64,000 nt of DNA from an uncultured Granulosicoccaceae bacterium (GTDB lineage Bacteria > Pseudomonadota > Gammaproteobacteria > Granulosicoccales > Granulosicoccaceae), in contig CALFCF010000023.1 of NCBI GenBank assembly GCA_937951345.1, positions 1-64,000 on the forward strand. The letters are read 5' to 3'. The first letter of the stretch is position 1, and every line of letters starts with the position of its first letter. Position numbers and translations under genes: made by a program. The notes under the pieces are model-generated. The model was given only the letters and a program-made list of their open reading frames with translations. It made no database searches and was not told where the DNA came from. Shown here one piece after another: positions 55,160 to 64,000 of this stretch.

Positions 55160-56323
55160 CTAAGGTCCTGCTGGCTTTATACGGTATATTGCACCGTCTT
55201 TCGAGTCAGTCAAAAAATAGATAAAGCCATCAGGCCCCTGGCGCACATCCCTGATGCGACCGTACTCTTTACTGAACATGCGCTCTTCGTCAATCACCTT
55301 TCCGTTCTCGATTTCAAGTCTGACCAATTGACGAAATTTCAGAGCACCCACCAGCAAATTATTGCGCCACTGCGGAAATTGTTCACTGTTAACAAGGCTC
55401 AATCCTGACGGTGCGATAGACGGCACCCAATAGGTAACAGGTTGTTGAAAGCCCGGAGCCTCAGTCCCTTCACCGATCGCTGTACCTATTCCATAATTCA
55501 CACCATAAGTGATGACTGGCCAACCGTAATTTTCCCCCGCAACTACGCGATTTAACTCGTCACCGCCTTTCGGTCCATGTTCGTGCGCCCATAAAATGCG
55601 ATTGCGTTTATCGAACGCCATCCCCTGTATATTGCGGTGGCCGACGCTGAATATTTCGTCGCGAATATGCGGGTTTCCGACGTAAGGGTTGTCAGCCGGG
55701 ACACGGCCATCATCATGCAGCCGAATCACCGATCCCGCATGATAGTCACCATTCTGGGACAAATCTTTGTCTCCACGATCTCCCAACGATATAAACAAAT
55801 AACCCCGATCATCGAACACTAGCCGTGAACCAAAATGTCTGCCGCCACGCTGCTTTGGCAGCGCCTTGAATATGATTTGGGCCTCGGTGAGCTGATTATC
55901 TTCGAGCTTGCCGCGCATTACTTGAGTACCGGAGTCCCCTCCATCACGCGCAGCGTACGATAGGTAGACCCAGCGATTTGAATTGAAATCAGGGTGAATT
56001 GCGACATCAAGCAGCCCTCCCTGACCACCCGAGTCTACATCAGGCACACCCTGAACAGGCTGATCGACCAGTACACCATTGACCACCAGACGGAGTCGAC
56101 CTTGCTTCTCTGTGACTAGCCAGTTGTTCTTGTCGATAAAATCAACCGACCAGGGCTGTACCAACCCGGTAACGATCTTTTCCACCTGAACTGTATGGAG
56201 CCTGGTTTGATGCAGCGTCTTTGCAGTAGCTAAATTACCGAACGCAAATACTGCAATGGAGATAAGCCAGGTGTTGATCAGCACCCGGCTGTGACCACTG
56301 GATCGATGCGGTTGTCTGATCAT
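55160..56323 (-). CDS. PQQ-dependent sugar dehydrogenase (Asd/YliI-like), exported
   Basis: 387 residues with a signal peptide (ISIAVFAFGNLATA). The six-bladed soluble glucose/aldose dehydrogenase fold is indicated by VTGLVQPWSVDFID, GGQGGLLDVAIHPDF, GHRNIQGMAFDKRNRILWAHEHGPKGGDELN, NYGWPVITYGVNY and the C-terminal RIRDVRQGPDGFIYFLTD. A periplasmic quinoprotein oxidising aldoses or other sugars is expected. No PQQ biosynthesis genes are nearby. Confidence 0.9.
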   Translation of the reverse strand: MIRQPHRSSGHSRVLINTWLISIAVFAFGNLATAKTLHQTRLHTVQVEKIVTGLVQPWSVDFIDKNNWLVTEKQGRLRLVVNGVLVDQPVQGVPDVDSGGQGGLLDVAIHPDFNSNRWVYLSYAARDGGDSGTQVMRGKLEDNQLTEAQIIFKALPKQRGGRHFGSRLVFDDRGYLFISLGDRGDKDLSQNGDYHAGSVIRLHDDGRVPADNPYVGNPHIRDEIFSVGHRNIQGMAFDKRNRILWAHEHGPKGGDELNRVVAGENYGWPVITYGVNYGIGTAIGEGTEAPGFQQPVTYWVPSIAPSGLSLVNSEQFPQWRNNLLVGALKFRQLVRLEIENGKVIDEERMFSKEYGRIRDVRQGPDGFIYFLTDSKDGAIYRIKPAGP

Positions 56324-56477
56324 TTGATTCTTGCTCCTTGTCAGCTAGAACACTTAAGAACTTTACGAATACTGACTGTGACTCGATTACTGCAGAGACA
56401 GATACTGACGTTTGGCCAGATCGCAGGAATCTATTGTGCCGTTTGGAGGGAAGGGTGGGAAGTGACGACAGGAACAT

Positions 56478-56512
56478 AAAAAAACCGGCGCCACCTGTCA
56501 GGTAACGCCGGT
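56478..56512 (-). terminator. Rho-independent terminator of the repeat lipoprotein gene
   Basis: On the minus strand ACCGGCG...CGCCGGT forms a 7-bp stem, extended by an inner ACCTG/AGGT pairing, followed by seven T residues. It lies ~50 bp downstream of the Ala-rich lipoprotein stop. Confidence 0.9.
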
Positions 56513-56563
56513 CGTTGTAGATTTAAAACTGTAAGTAGTACTTACTGGTACTGCGCTGGTCTA

Positions 56564-57646
56564 TCAGTTCACCATCGATTTCAACGTTTCGATGATTGGG
56601 CCTACTGCAGGTTTGAGGATATCTGCAACTCCATCCATTTCCATAACAGAGCCGGCTGCATCTTCAAGCTTTCCTATATCGCGACCAACAACCCGTGCAA
56701 TGGCTGCTTTAGGTATGGCAGGTGCATCTGCCAGACTTTCTGATACGCCCTTAAGCATCTCACCCGCTTCGCCAAGCTTCGGCAGTGCCGCAGTCGCGCT
56801 ATCCGCATCGGTAATTCCGGCGAGAGATGATGTTGTCATCCCCAATGCCTTGCCCAGACTTTGACTCACGCCTTTAGCGTCGAAAGAACTTTCAGCGGCG
56901 GCATCACCTTCAGCGGCAGCATCACCTTCAGCGGCGGCATCACCTTCAGCGGCAGCATCACCTTCAGCGGCAGCATCACCTTCAGCGGCAGCATCACCTT
57001 CAGCGGCAGCATCACCTTCAGCGGCAGCATCACCTTCAGCAGCATCACCTTCAGCAGCATCACCTTCAGCAGCATCACCTTCAGCAGCATCACCTTCAGC
57101 AGCATCACCTTCAGCAGCATCACCTTCAGCGGCATCACCTTCAGCGGCATCACCTTCAGCGGCATCACCTTCAGCGGCATCACCTTCAGCGGTGGAGCTT
57201 GCGGCATCCGATGCAGCATCAGTAACGGAACTTGCAGCTTCCGATGCAGCATCAGTAGCGGAGCTTGCGGCGTCCGATGCAGCATCAGCAGCGGAGCTTG
57301 CGGCGTCCGACGCAGCATCAGTAGCGGAGCTTGCAGCGTCCGATGCAGCATCAGTAGCGGAGCTTGCGGCGTCCGATGCAGCATCAGTAGCGGAGCTTGC
57401 AGCGTCCGACGCAGCATCAGTAGCGGAGCTGACGGCGTCCGATGCAGCATCAGCAGCAGAGCTTGCAGCGTCCGATGCAGCATCAGCAGCAGAGCTTGCG
57501 GCGTCCGATGCAGCATCAGTAGCGGAGCTTGCAGCGTCCGATGCGACATCCTTGGCATTACTAACCTCTTCTCCGCATGCACTGAGGCCTGCCACACTGG
57601 CAGTCAGAACAAAAATAGCGGCATAACGAAATTTTCTAACAAACAT
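56564..57646 (-). CDS. Ala/Asp/Ser-rich lipoprotein with 11-residue and 5-6-residue repeats
   Basis: 360 residues. The signal peptide ends in LSACGEE, so Cys24 is probably lipidated. Residues ~36-150 are ten to eleven hendecads of the form TDAASDAASSA (first position Thr or Ala). Residues ~150-250 are 11 copies of AEGDA and about seven of AAEGDA. The C-terminal ~100 residues are non-repetitive and helical in character. The hendecad part is compatible with a long amphipathic helix, as in LEA-type or alanine-rich antifreeze proteins. It has its own terminator. The opposite strand is also open through the repeats, an artefact of repeat composition. Confidence 0.82.
   Translation of the reverse strand: MFVRKFRYAAIFVLTASVAGLSACGEEVSNAKDVASDAASSATDAASDAASSAADAASDAASSAADAASDAVSSATDAASDAASSATDAASDAASSATDAASDAASSATDAASDAASSAADAASDAASSATDAASEAASSVTDAASDAASSTAEGDAAEGDAAEGDAAEGDAAEGDAAEGDAAEGDAAEGDAAEGDAAEGDAAEGDAAAEGDAAAEGDAAAEGDAAAEGDAAAEGDAAAEGDAAAEGDAAAESSFDAKGVSQSLGKALGMTTSSLAGITDADSATAALPKLGEAGEMLKGVSESLADAPAIPKAAIARVVGRDIGKLEDAAGSVMEMDGVADILKPAVGPIIETLKSMVN
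56893..57188. repeat. 15/18-bp tandem repeat encoding AEGDA/AAEGDA
   Basis: Units of the form gcatcaccttcagcg (plus sense) repeat about 18 times, first in 18-bp and then in 15-bp versions, in frame within the lipoprotein gene. Confidence 0.92.
57190..57555. repeat. 33-bp tandem repeat encoding the hendecads
   Basis: About eleven 33-bp units such as gcatcagtagcggagcttgcg plus tccgatgca, with synonymous variation between units, in frame within the lipoprotein gene. Confidence 0.9.
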
Positions 57647-58503
57647 AATTGCTCTCTATTGCATGAATAAAAAACGGATACGAAACTTTTCCGTGTATCG
57701 TAATATCCCTTGAAATCGGAAAACTGGCCTGAACGATGGATTCTCGATCCGAACACAAGCACCTTAAGACCTGAACTGGTTGCTTTCAAGCGGCTAATAA
57801 TCAGCAACTTTGCAGGCCCGTTTCAGGTAGACCCGGTACCCTGAGCGGCGTTTCTCGCTAGTCAGACACCGGATGCTACGGGGTGTGATGCGCCCGGGTG
57901 GTGCCAAGCTCCTTCAGTTTACATGCCAGCTTTCTGCCCTTGGCCCGATTGGCAACTTCGGACTTCCCAGCCTAATTTCCCGGCCTGATAACGATGTTGC
58001 CTGGATCGTAAATAGACAACCATTTTCGCGTCTGGTCATTTTAAACGCAGATCCATCAAAAAACACATCAATCGATAAATGTGTCAACTGATAGAAATCG
58101 GAAAATTTCTCGACTCACATTAAGGTAACACATCAACATAATGCAACACCGTGAAGCTTTGTAGAACATGTATTCACCCAGGGGAGAGTTTTTCCGGGAA
58201 AGTAAAATTTTGATTCGAATCTACGCAAGAGGATTTCGGAGCATAAATTCGTGATTTGCACCCCCAATCGGTCTAGTCTGTAGACTGCTGGCAACCGTCA
58301 AATCAAGGCAGTGGCAGACGTTACTCGCCAAACAGACCACGAAGCGCGGTACTTTTCGGTCGTATCGTAGCTGGCCTGATTGCAAGGGCATAAATTGAAT
58401 ATGCAATATATCACACTACTTATTTGATCCAAAGCACATTATTCTGCGTTCCGAGAGCGACCAGGGTGGTTGAGAGCTATAGCAGTAAAGGTAAAAGTTA
58501 ACC
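57647..58503. other. Non-coding region upstream of the peroxiredoxin
   Basis: About 860 bp between divergent genes, with small frames that look unconvincing and no strong hairpin. Both promoters must lie here. Confidence 0.45.
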
Positions 58504-58989
58504 GTGAGTAAAAAATCAATAGACATAGGTACACAAGCTCCAGCGTTTTCTCTGTCAGCCGTATTGCCTGACGGAAGCGAGTCAACTATTCAACTCTCCG
58601 ACTTTAACGGGCGGGGACTTGTGGTATTTTTCTATCCACGGGACAACACACCGGGATGCACCACGGAGGCGGGCGATTTCTCAGATGCCTACAGCGAATT
58701 CCAAACGAGCGGGTATGATGTGGTCGGGATGTCAACGGATTCGTTAGAGAGCCACCGAAAGTTCGTCGCCAAACTGAATCTGCCATTCGCTCTGTTGACA
58801 GATGACAATGGTGTGGTTGCAACTCAATATGGCTGCTATGGCTTAAAAAAAATGTACGGCAAAGAGTTTATGGGAGTAACTCGCAGCACGTTTCTCATTG
58901 ACGAGCAAGGTAAAATCTCGGAAATCTGGCGTAAAGTAAAAGTACCCGGGCACGTGCAGGAGGTAATGCAAAGGATCAAGCAGCTTTAG
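58504..58989 (+). CDS. bcp: Peroxiredoxin, BCP/PrxQ family
   Basis: 161 residues, GTG start. The peroxidatic Cys52 is in FFYPRDNTPGCTTEAGDF. The resolving Cys usually found five residues later is Gly57 here. The only other cysteine is Cys111 in QYGCYGLKKMYG, so the enzyme is a 1-Cys form or uses Cys111. It reduces peroxides with thioredoxin or another thiol. Its 3' end overlaps the convergent Amt-GGDEF-EAL gene by 14 bp. Confidence 0.92.
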   Translation: MSKKSIDIGTQAPAFSLSAVLPDGSESTIQLSDFNGRGLVVFFYPRDNTPGCTTEAGDFSDAYSEFQTSGYDVVGMSTDSLESHRKFVAKLNLPFALLTDDNGVVATQYGCYGLKKMYGKEFMGVTRSTFLIDEQGKISEIWRKVKVPGHVQEVMQRIKQL

Positions 58990-61900
58990 CGCCAGGCTCT
59001 AGTTTACCGTCAGTCTGGTCAATCCATTCCAACAACTGACCGAACTCCATGGGACGGGCGATGTGATACCCCTGGGCTTTATCACATCCCATCTTTTTGA
59101 CAAGTTCGAACTGTCGTTCACTCTCAACACCACTGGCGCAAACACTAATACCTTCATTTTTACAAATATCAACCAGTGTTGAGACAACTGCCAATGTACG
59201 CTCATTCTTGTCCAGTTGATTAATGAGATTGCGGTTGATTTTTACCTTGCCCACTGCACAAGATATCAATTTTTCAATAGGCAGATTTCCACTTCCAAAA
59301 TCATCAACCACCAGCATGTAGCCTCTTGTCCAGAGTTCGTGCAGTACCGGAGAAGCAGATTCTATAACCGAAGACAAGCTCTTACTGGTGACTTCAATTT
59401 CGACATTCTCTGCAAGCAACCCAGCCCCTTCGACATACTCCTCAAGCAACGCAACAAAATTCTGTCTGAGCAGTTGAGATGTGGACACGTTGATCGCCAT
59501 CTTATGTTGGATCTGTTTACCTTTCTCACCAGCGTACAATCCAATATCTACAGCAACCGTGCAGGATACAGTCATCAAATACGTAAATATTTCGTCAGAA
59601 AAATTCAGCTTCTCTGCCAATGGAATAAACCCACTCGGTAGAATGTTTCCTCGCTCCGGATGAAGCCATCTAATCAGTGTTTCAGTTCCGTGCAACTTAC
59701 CGGTTTTTACATCAATGATAGGCTGATATTCGAAATAGAACTCGTCATTTTCAATCGCGTTAATCAATTCAGACCGCATGTTATCTTGCAGAATCTTATC
59801 CTTGTCCATGCTGGGTTGGTATACGGCAACTTGTCCTTTACCTTTTTCCTTAGCAGCGTAAAGAGCGAAGTCCGCCATTCGAGTCAGGTCATTGCCACTC
59901 ACATTGTGCGCCGGGTAAAAAGAAACACCGAAGCTGGCACCAATCTCAATAGCCAGTGTGTCTATCAAATAAGGTTTAGAAATTCGTTCACGCAACCGCT
60001 CGCACATATCCACCGCATAGCCCGGTCCTTCGTCTCTTGGCATATTTGCCATAAGAAAAATAAATTCATCTCCACCTGTTCGATAGACTGAACAATTATT
60101 CCCCAGATTGTGGGTTAGACGCTGCGCCACTCGTTTCAACAAATGGTCCCCAACCTCATGGCCGTACGTATCATTTACCGGTTTAAATCCGTCCAAATCG
60201 ATACCAGCCAATGCCACACACGCTGAATTCTCATCCGCAGCGTCCATTACGCACGGTAAACATTCTTTTAACGCGCGCCTACTGGGCAGACGGGTTAATT
60301 CATCATGCATCGCCAAAAAATATGCGCGTGCTTCTGCAGCTTTTCGGGGAGTGACATCAACGACAGAGCCTCGATACCCACTCAAGCGTCCGTTCTTGTC
60401 AAAATAGGGTTGACCACGCAACTCGACATGCAACGTTACCCGCTCTTCTTCCTGCAAAGAAATCTCTGCTGACAAAAAGTCAAACGCTTCATGCGTTAGT
60501 AACGCTTTGCGCAACTTTTTCGCCATTCCTCCTTGCATGACAAAAACATCTTCAAAGCGTTTACCAACTGCAGCTGAATTCAGCAAAGTTTTCGGTCCTG
60601 AAGCTGTTAACGATATATAGGTAAAGACAAGAGTCTCATCAGTTTCCCACAGCCAGTCTGATGCGACATCGGCGAATTGCGTAAATCGGTTAACAGACTC
60701 CTCAAGCTGTACATTGGTTTCCCTTTGCTGCGCGAGAAGCAGGTTAACAATTTGAGCCAAATCAGCCTGTTCGTCATTTGCATCGATATTCAAATTGGCA
60801 ATTTCGTCGCTCCCACTCTTGAGTTGCAGCAACAAAGAGTGCTTCAGGGCATCGCCGGCTATTGCCGCACCGTGTTCAGTAATATTTAGGCCTAAGTACT
60901 CTTCTTCGGGGGAAACACGCATTCGCACAAATCGACCCATTAATTTTACAAATACATAACTTATCGTTGTAATCAAAACCATCAAAGCAATCGAAACACC
61001 CAGCTGCATTAAGGTTTGTGCGATTCGCGAGCCTGCAACAAGTAGCGATTCAGGTAATACAAATGCCACTGCAACCGTACCGATTACGCCAGCGACTCCG
61101 TGAGCAGATACCACTTCGAGCGGATCATCAAGCTTGAATTTTCGTAGTAATATCTCTCCAGCGAGAACAGCTGTGAAGCCACCGATTGAACCGATGACTA
61201 TGGCATCAATGCCTTTCATCCAGAACGCAGACGCGGAACTTGCAACCAACCCACCTATTAAGGCTGTTTTCAACCTGTCAGGATTAGCGATGCCATTGTC
61301 CAGCCATATACCCAGCAGCATGCCGGCAAGGGATCCAAACGCGCCACATACGAGCGTATTCATCAATACAAATTGCATGGCAACATCATTGGCAGGAACC
61401 AATCCGGCATTGAAACCAAGCCAGCCGAAGATCAACAGCAGTGCACCCGATAACGAAATAACAGTGTTAAAACCGGACAATGCTCGGGGAGTGCCGTCTT
61501 CCAGAAAGCGATCGCGTCGCGGGCCAATCGCCAGAATTGCACCTAATGCAACCCAGGCCCCCAAAGCGTGAACAACAGTTGCACCCGCAAAATCTTTAAA
61601 ACCGATAGCGGCAAGACCAGCCCAGACATCGCTATTGTGCAAATCACCCCAGACAAGACGCCCTAATAACGGATAGAAAAGACCGGAGGTAAGAACGACA
61701 ATAGTCAGATAACCGCGAAAGGTGATGCGCTCGGCAACACCACCTGAAACGATAGAAGCAGCCGTGGCCGAAAGAGCGAGTTGAAACAGAAAATTTATTG
61801 GATCAACGTGAGAGGACGAGGTCAGAGGCGCGCTGACACCGAACATTATCCAAAAGCCGAACGAAAGGAATAGAATCGTCGTTACCATCCAGTCGACAAG

Positions 61901-62038
61901 ATTCTTTTGAGCGACGTTGATCGAATTTTTCGATCGCACATGGCCGCCTTCGAGAAGCAGAAAACCATTCTGCATCCCGTAAACCAGGATGGTTGCAACG
62001 ACAAGCCACAAGGTGTTTAACGCGTTTGCGTCACCCAT
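58976..62038 (-). CDS. Ammonium transporter fused to PAS-GGDEF-EAL domains
   Basis: 1020 residues. Residues ~1-400 are an Amt/MEP/Rh channel with the conserved LEGGHVRSKNSINVAQKNL, the pore His near 155 (FAGATVVHALGAWVALGA) and the second pore His near 312 (VVSAHGVAGVIGT). A short linker and PAS domain (~430-575) follow, then a GGDEF domain with intact YRTGGDEFIFL (~655), then an EAL domain. The EAL motif reads ETL (~785). DDFG is kept (~910), but the TES-type Glu (EVTSKS) and the KID Asp (KINRN) are changed, so phosphodiesterase activity is doubtful. Likely an ammonium-responsive c-di-GMP sensor at the inner membrane. Confidence 0.92.
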   Translation of the reverse strand: MGDANALNTLWLVVATILVYGMQNGFLLLEGGHVRSKNSINVAQKNLVDWMVTTILFLSFGFWIMFGVSAPLTSSSHVDPINFLFQLALSATAASIVSGGVAERITFRGYLTIVVLTSGLFYPLLGRLVWGDLHNSDVWAGLAAIGFKDFAGATVVHALGAWVALGAILAIGPRRDRFLEDGTPRALSGFNTVISLSGALLLIFGWLGFNAGLVPANDVAMQFVLMNTLVCGAFGSLAGMLLGIWLDNGIANPDRLKTALIGGLVASSASAFWMKGIDAIVIGSIGGFTAVLAGEILLRKFKLDDPLEVVSAHGVAGVIGTVAVAFVLPESLLVAGSRIAQTLMQLGVSIALMVLITTISYVFVKLMGRFVRMRVSPEEEYLGLNITEHGAAIAGDALKHSLLLQLKSGSDEIANLNIDANDEQADLAQIVNLLLAQQRETNVQLEESVNRFTQFADVASDWLWETDETLVFTYISLTASGPKTLLNSAAVGKRFEDVFVMQGGMAKKLRKALLTHEAFDFLSAEISLQEEERVTLHVELRGQPYFDKNGRLSGYRGSVVDVTPRKAAEARAYFLAMHDELTRLPSRRALKECLPCVMDAADENSACVALAGIDLDGFKPVNDTYGHEVGDHLLKRVAQRLTHNLGNNCSVYRTGGDEFIFLMANMPRDEGPGYAVDMCERLRERISKPYLIDTLAIEIGASFGVSFYPAHNVSGNDLTRMADFALYAAKEKGKGQVAVYQPSMDKDKILQDNMRSELINAIENDEFYFEYQPIIDVKTGKLHGTETLIRWLHPERGNILPSGFIPLAEKLNFSDEIFTYLMTVSCTVAVDIGLYAGEKGKQIQHKMAINVSTSQLLRQNFVALLEEYVEGAGLLAENVEIEVTSKSLSSVIESASPVLHELWTRGYMLVVDDFGSGNLPIEKLISCAVGKVKINRNLINQLDKNERTLAVVSTLVDICKNEGISVCASGVESERQFELVKKMGCDKAQGYHIARPMEFGQLLEWIDQTDGKLEPGAKAA

Positions 62039-62236
62039 AAAATACCACTGCTTTGCTTTACCAATAATGCTACTGGAATATATAGCGTCTTATATCAGGT
62101 AAACATGGGGAAGGGCACACGAAAAACGCATGATAATTCTGCGCTATTTATTAAGATTGCGAAGCAACTGACGGAGATATTTTGCGTGAGGTGTTTATTT
62201 GCTTTTAAAACTATTTTGCATTAATTCGTGCCGACA

Positions 62237-63793
62237 TTACTGTTGTTGCAATGAGCGCATACCGAGATGATATCGAAACCCTAATTCGCGTAATGCCGTG
62301 GCACCGAAATGAACGCACGAGCTCGCACCGCATGGAAAGGCTGGAGGAACCAGATCATCCGCATTGACATGTGTGGAAAAAGGAACGTGTGTAGTGATAG
62401 TCCTGTGCACGTTATCTACAACAATCTTGTCACTACCGAACAGAGAAAATTCACCTCTTGGGTCATCACCCCGCGACATAGTACCGACAATAAACGGTAT
62501 AGTCGCAGAGTTACCACGTGCTTGCGGTCCACGTCTGTCAACAACAGCATTGTTTCGTATATGGGCCACCATCCCGGCGATATTTTCACCATATCCTGCG
62601 GCGCATGCAGCATCGTTAGAATCAGCTTCACCCTGGTGCCAGAGAATTCCCCTGAAAATACCTCCCGATTCACGCAATGCCAGATTTAAGCGCGTCATAG
62701 CGCGATCAAGAAGTAGTGTAGAGCCAAATGCAGATCCGGGGCGTTGACTAACATTCCAGCTAAGCCCCGAATTTGCGCCACGACAAAAACCACTACTTGA
62801 CCATGCTGCCGGCACCAGAACGATATTCTGAGTTGTATGATCAAGCATTCCCTTAGCGAACGATAACCCCAGTCCTATGTGAGAACCTTCTTTGCGGTTC
62901 TGACCCGGAAAATGCGGTTCATGCAATGGATCTTCTGCAATTACAAACGCAGGTTCGAGTACATTGAACGAAGCATCTGAAAATGTTTCGGGCGTTGAGA
63001 ATAAGCTATCGGAGTTTTGCCGGACATTAAGCTGGCGGATTCTTGCATTCAGTTCATCACTGCCACCCGCACTGGTATCCCGTGCGCCCGGGAAACTGCT
63101 TCCCACCATATTGCTTTGACCAATCAATAAATAGACATCGGGCGCTGGCACAGGTTGTATAGAGATGTTTATCGACTGACTACGTTCGATGATTCCGTCA
63201 CTGGCAAAAATCCGAATCGATGTTGTGTGAGGTTGTATTGGTGCGACTGCAACCGGTAGATTGACCGTGAGCTCGCTGGTGTTCTGGTTAGCGGTTAATG
63301 CCGTTTGTGAAAATACTGATACAAGGTCGCTACTTTGTGCAGAAAGATTATTTTCAACCCGTAAATCAACTGTTCGACTATGATTGCTATTGCGTGAAAG
63401 CCCCACTGTGAAGACGAGACCGTTCGCATCGCCTTCAATCAACCGGTTGTCAGCATAAGACACTTGCACGTTGAAATCAGGTTCAGGTATTGGGGCTGTA
63501 ATTGGAGCAGGTTGCACTACAGGCGCTGGAGCAGGTTGCACTACAGGCGCTGGAGCAGGCTGCACTACAGGCGCTGGAGCAGGCTGCACTACAGGTGCTG
63601 GAGCAGGCTGCACTACGGGTGCTGGAGCAGGCGGCGATACGGTTGTCGGGGCAGATCCTGGCGTCCTGTCTGTTGAAGCCGTGTTCAGCACTGCCGTTTC
63701 AGCAAGTGATGGTTGGCTATCAGAACAGCTGACCAGCATCAATGCCAAGCACACGAATACAGCAACCAATCGAGATTTTTGGCAGTCAATCAA
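62237..63793 (-). CDS. SASA-family sialate O-acetylesterase-like lipoprotein (copy 3)
   Basis: 518 residues, probable TTG start, lipobox in ALMLVSCSDS. A proline-rich linker follows with five tandem PAPAPVVQ units (about 55-100), then a beta-rich domain (LIEGDANGLVFTVGLSRNSNHSRTVDL), then the esterase domain with LLIGQSNMVGSSFPG, GILWHQGEADSND and CVHFGATALRELGFRYH. Same family as the two copies at 34.8-38 kb but with the extra linker, which would hold the enzyme away from the membrane. Confidence 0.8.
   Translation of the reverse strand: MIDCQKSRLVAVFVCLALMLVSCSDSQPSLAETAVLNTASTDRTPGSAPTTVSPPAPAPVVQPAPAPVVQPAPAPVVQPAPAPVVQPAPAPVVQPAPITAPIPEPDFNVQVSYADNRLIEGDANGLVFTVGLSRNSNHSRTVDLRVENNLSAQSSDLVSVFSQTALTANQNTSELTVNLPVAVAPIQPHTTSIRIFASDGIIERSQSINISIQPVPAPDVYLLIGQSNMVGSSFPGARDTSAGGSDELNARIRQLNVRQNSDSLFSTPETFSDASFNVLEPAFVIAEDPLHEPHFPGQNRKEGSHIGLGLSFAKGMLDHTTQNIVLVPAAWSSSGFCRGANSGLSWNVSQRPGSAFGSTLLLDRAMTRLNLALRESGGIFRGILWHQGEADSNDAACAAGYGENIAGMVAHIRNNAVVDRRGPQARGNSATIPFIVGTMSRGDDPRGEFSLFGSDKIVVDNVHRTITTHVPFSTHVNADDLVPPAFPCGASSCVHFGATALRELGFRYHLGMRSLQQQ
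63499..63640. repeat. 24-bp tandem repeat encoding PAPAPVVQ
   Basis: Five near-identical 24-bp units of the form ggcgctggagcaggctgcac + taca, in frame in the third SASA gene. Confidence 0.9.
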
Positions 63794-64000
63794 TTGAGGA
63801 AACCTTCGAATTCATGCGTTGCATTAGTTTCAGTCTTTCTACAGATCCACGCACAGATTTCACTCACGCTGATCATTAAGAGGTATAAAGCAGGAAAAGC
63901 ACCACCATTCACTTCTGCCGCTATCATCACGTACCTTTTTGTATCAAACAGCGCGCAAACGCAATTTATCACCGTGTACGTGGCGATTCCCAGTGTCGAT
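63794..64000. other. Right-edge region
   Basis: About 200 bp upstream of the SASA copy 3 gene; a 60-residue minus frame (63790-63972) is open but not recognisable. Nothing else seen. Confidence 0.3.

Noticed and set aside
56861-57670. Long plus-strand open frames opposite the repeat lipoprotein
   Set aside because: They are mirror products of the 15-, 18- and 33-bp repeats; the minus frame has a signal peptide, lipobox, non-repetitive C-terminus and terminator.
63464-63797. Plus-strand open frames rich in Ala-Gly-Cys-Thr opposite the third SASA gene
   Set aside because: Created by the proline-rich linker repeat on the minus strand; no domain character.
63790-63972. 60-residue minus frame upstream of SASA copy 3
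   Set aside because: Short, unrecognised and lacking a good start; not enough support despite its overlap with the next gene.

Overview
The window reads as a chromosomal segment of a marine, probably phototrophic (purple-bacterial type) gammaproteobacterium. The phototrophy inference rests on a PpsR/CrtJ-type redox repressor next to an AerR/PpaA-type cobalamin-binding antirepressor and a 1-deoxyxylulose-5-phosphate synthase gene, followed on the other strand by a periplasmic high-potential iron-sulfur protein, the usual electron donor to purple reaction centres. A voltage-gated Na+ channel and a large Mrp-type Na+/H+ antiporter operon suggest a saline habitat. No reaction-centre or bacteriochlorophyll genes lie inside the window, and I see no rRNA, tRNA, CRISPR array, prophage or transposase gene.

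Layout. 1-8.3 kb: a repeat-rich membrane protein cut by the window edge, then ppsR, aerR/ppaA and dxs (all minus), ribokinase (minus) and HiPIP (plus). 8.4-8.84 kb: two small elements with terminal inverted repeats, inserted side by side and sharing CTAG target sequences. 9-20.4 kb: MATE exporter, Na+ channel, ArgE-like peptidase, EamA exporter, SDR, topoisomerase III, alpha/beta hydrolase, an unknown membrane-anchored protein and an NAD-dependent epimerase. 20.4-23.5 kb: several small lipoproteins, one a cytochrome P460-like c-heme protein, and greB. 23.5-27.3 kb: a translationally coupled three-gene minus operon that I interpret as a split copper amine oxidase: a stand-alone N-domain protein, an inactivated catalytic-domain paralogue, and a catalytic-domain protein that keeps the active-site residues. 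27.7-33.2 kb: gamma-glutamylcyclotransferase, then a tightly packed series of a DUF3581/MaoC-like protein, a 3-hydroxyacyl-CoA-dehydrogenase-like SDR, a class III CoA-transferase and recQ. 33.2-38 kb: a membrane acyltransferase 3 and two sialate-O-acetylesterase-like lipoproteins; a third paralogue lies at 62.2-63.8 kb. 38.9-45.3 kb: a complete peptide-type ABC importer. 45.7-53.7 kb: the Mrp antiporter operon with three NuoL/M/N-like subunits. 53.8-63.8 kb: a small membrane protein, an SDR lacking the usual catalytic pair, a PQQ-type sugar dehydrogenase, an Ala-rich 11-residue-repeat lipoprotein, a PrxQ-type peroxiredoxin, and an ammonium transporter fused to PAS-GGDEF-EAL domains.

The strongest candidate for an undescribed system is the split amine oxidase operon. 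Next are the DUF3581-SDR-CoA-transferase module, where the DUF3581 protein carries a MaoC-type hydratase motif, the Amt-GGDEF-EAL sensor with a degenerate EAL domain, and the hendecad-repeat lipoprotein. All function calls come from reading motifs by eye; no database search was run.
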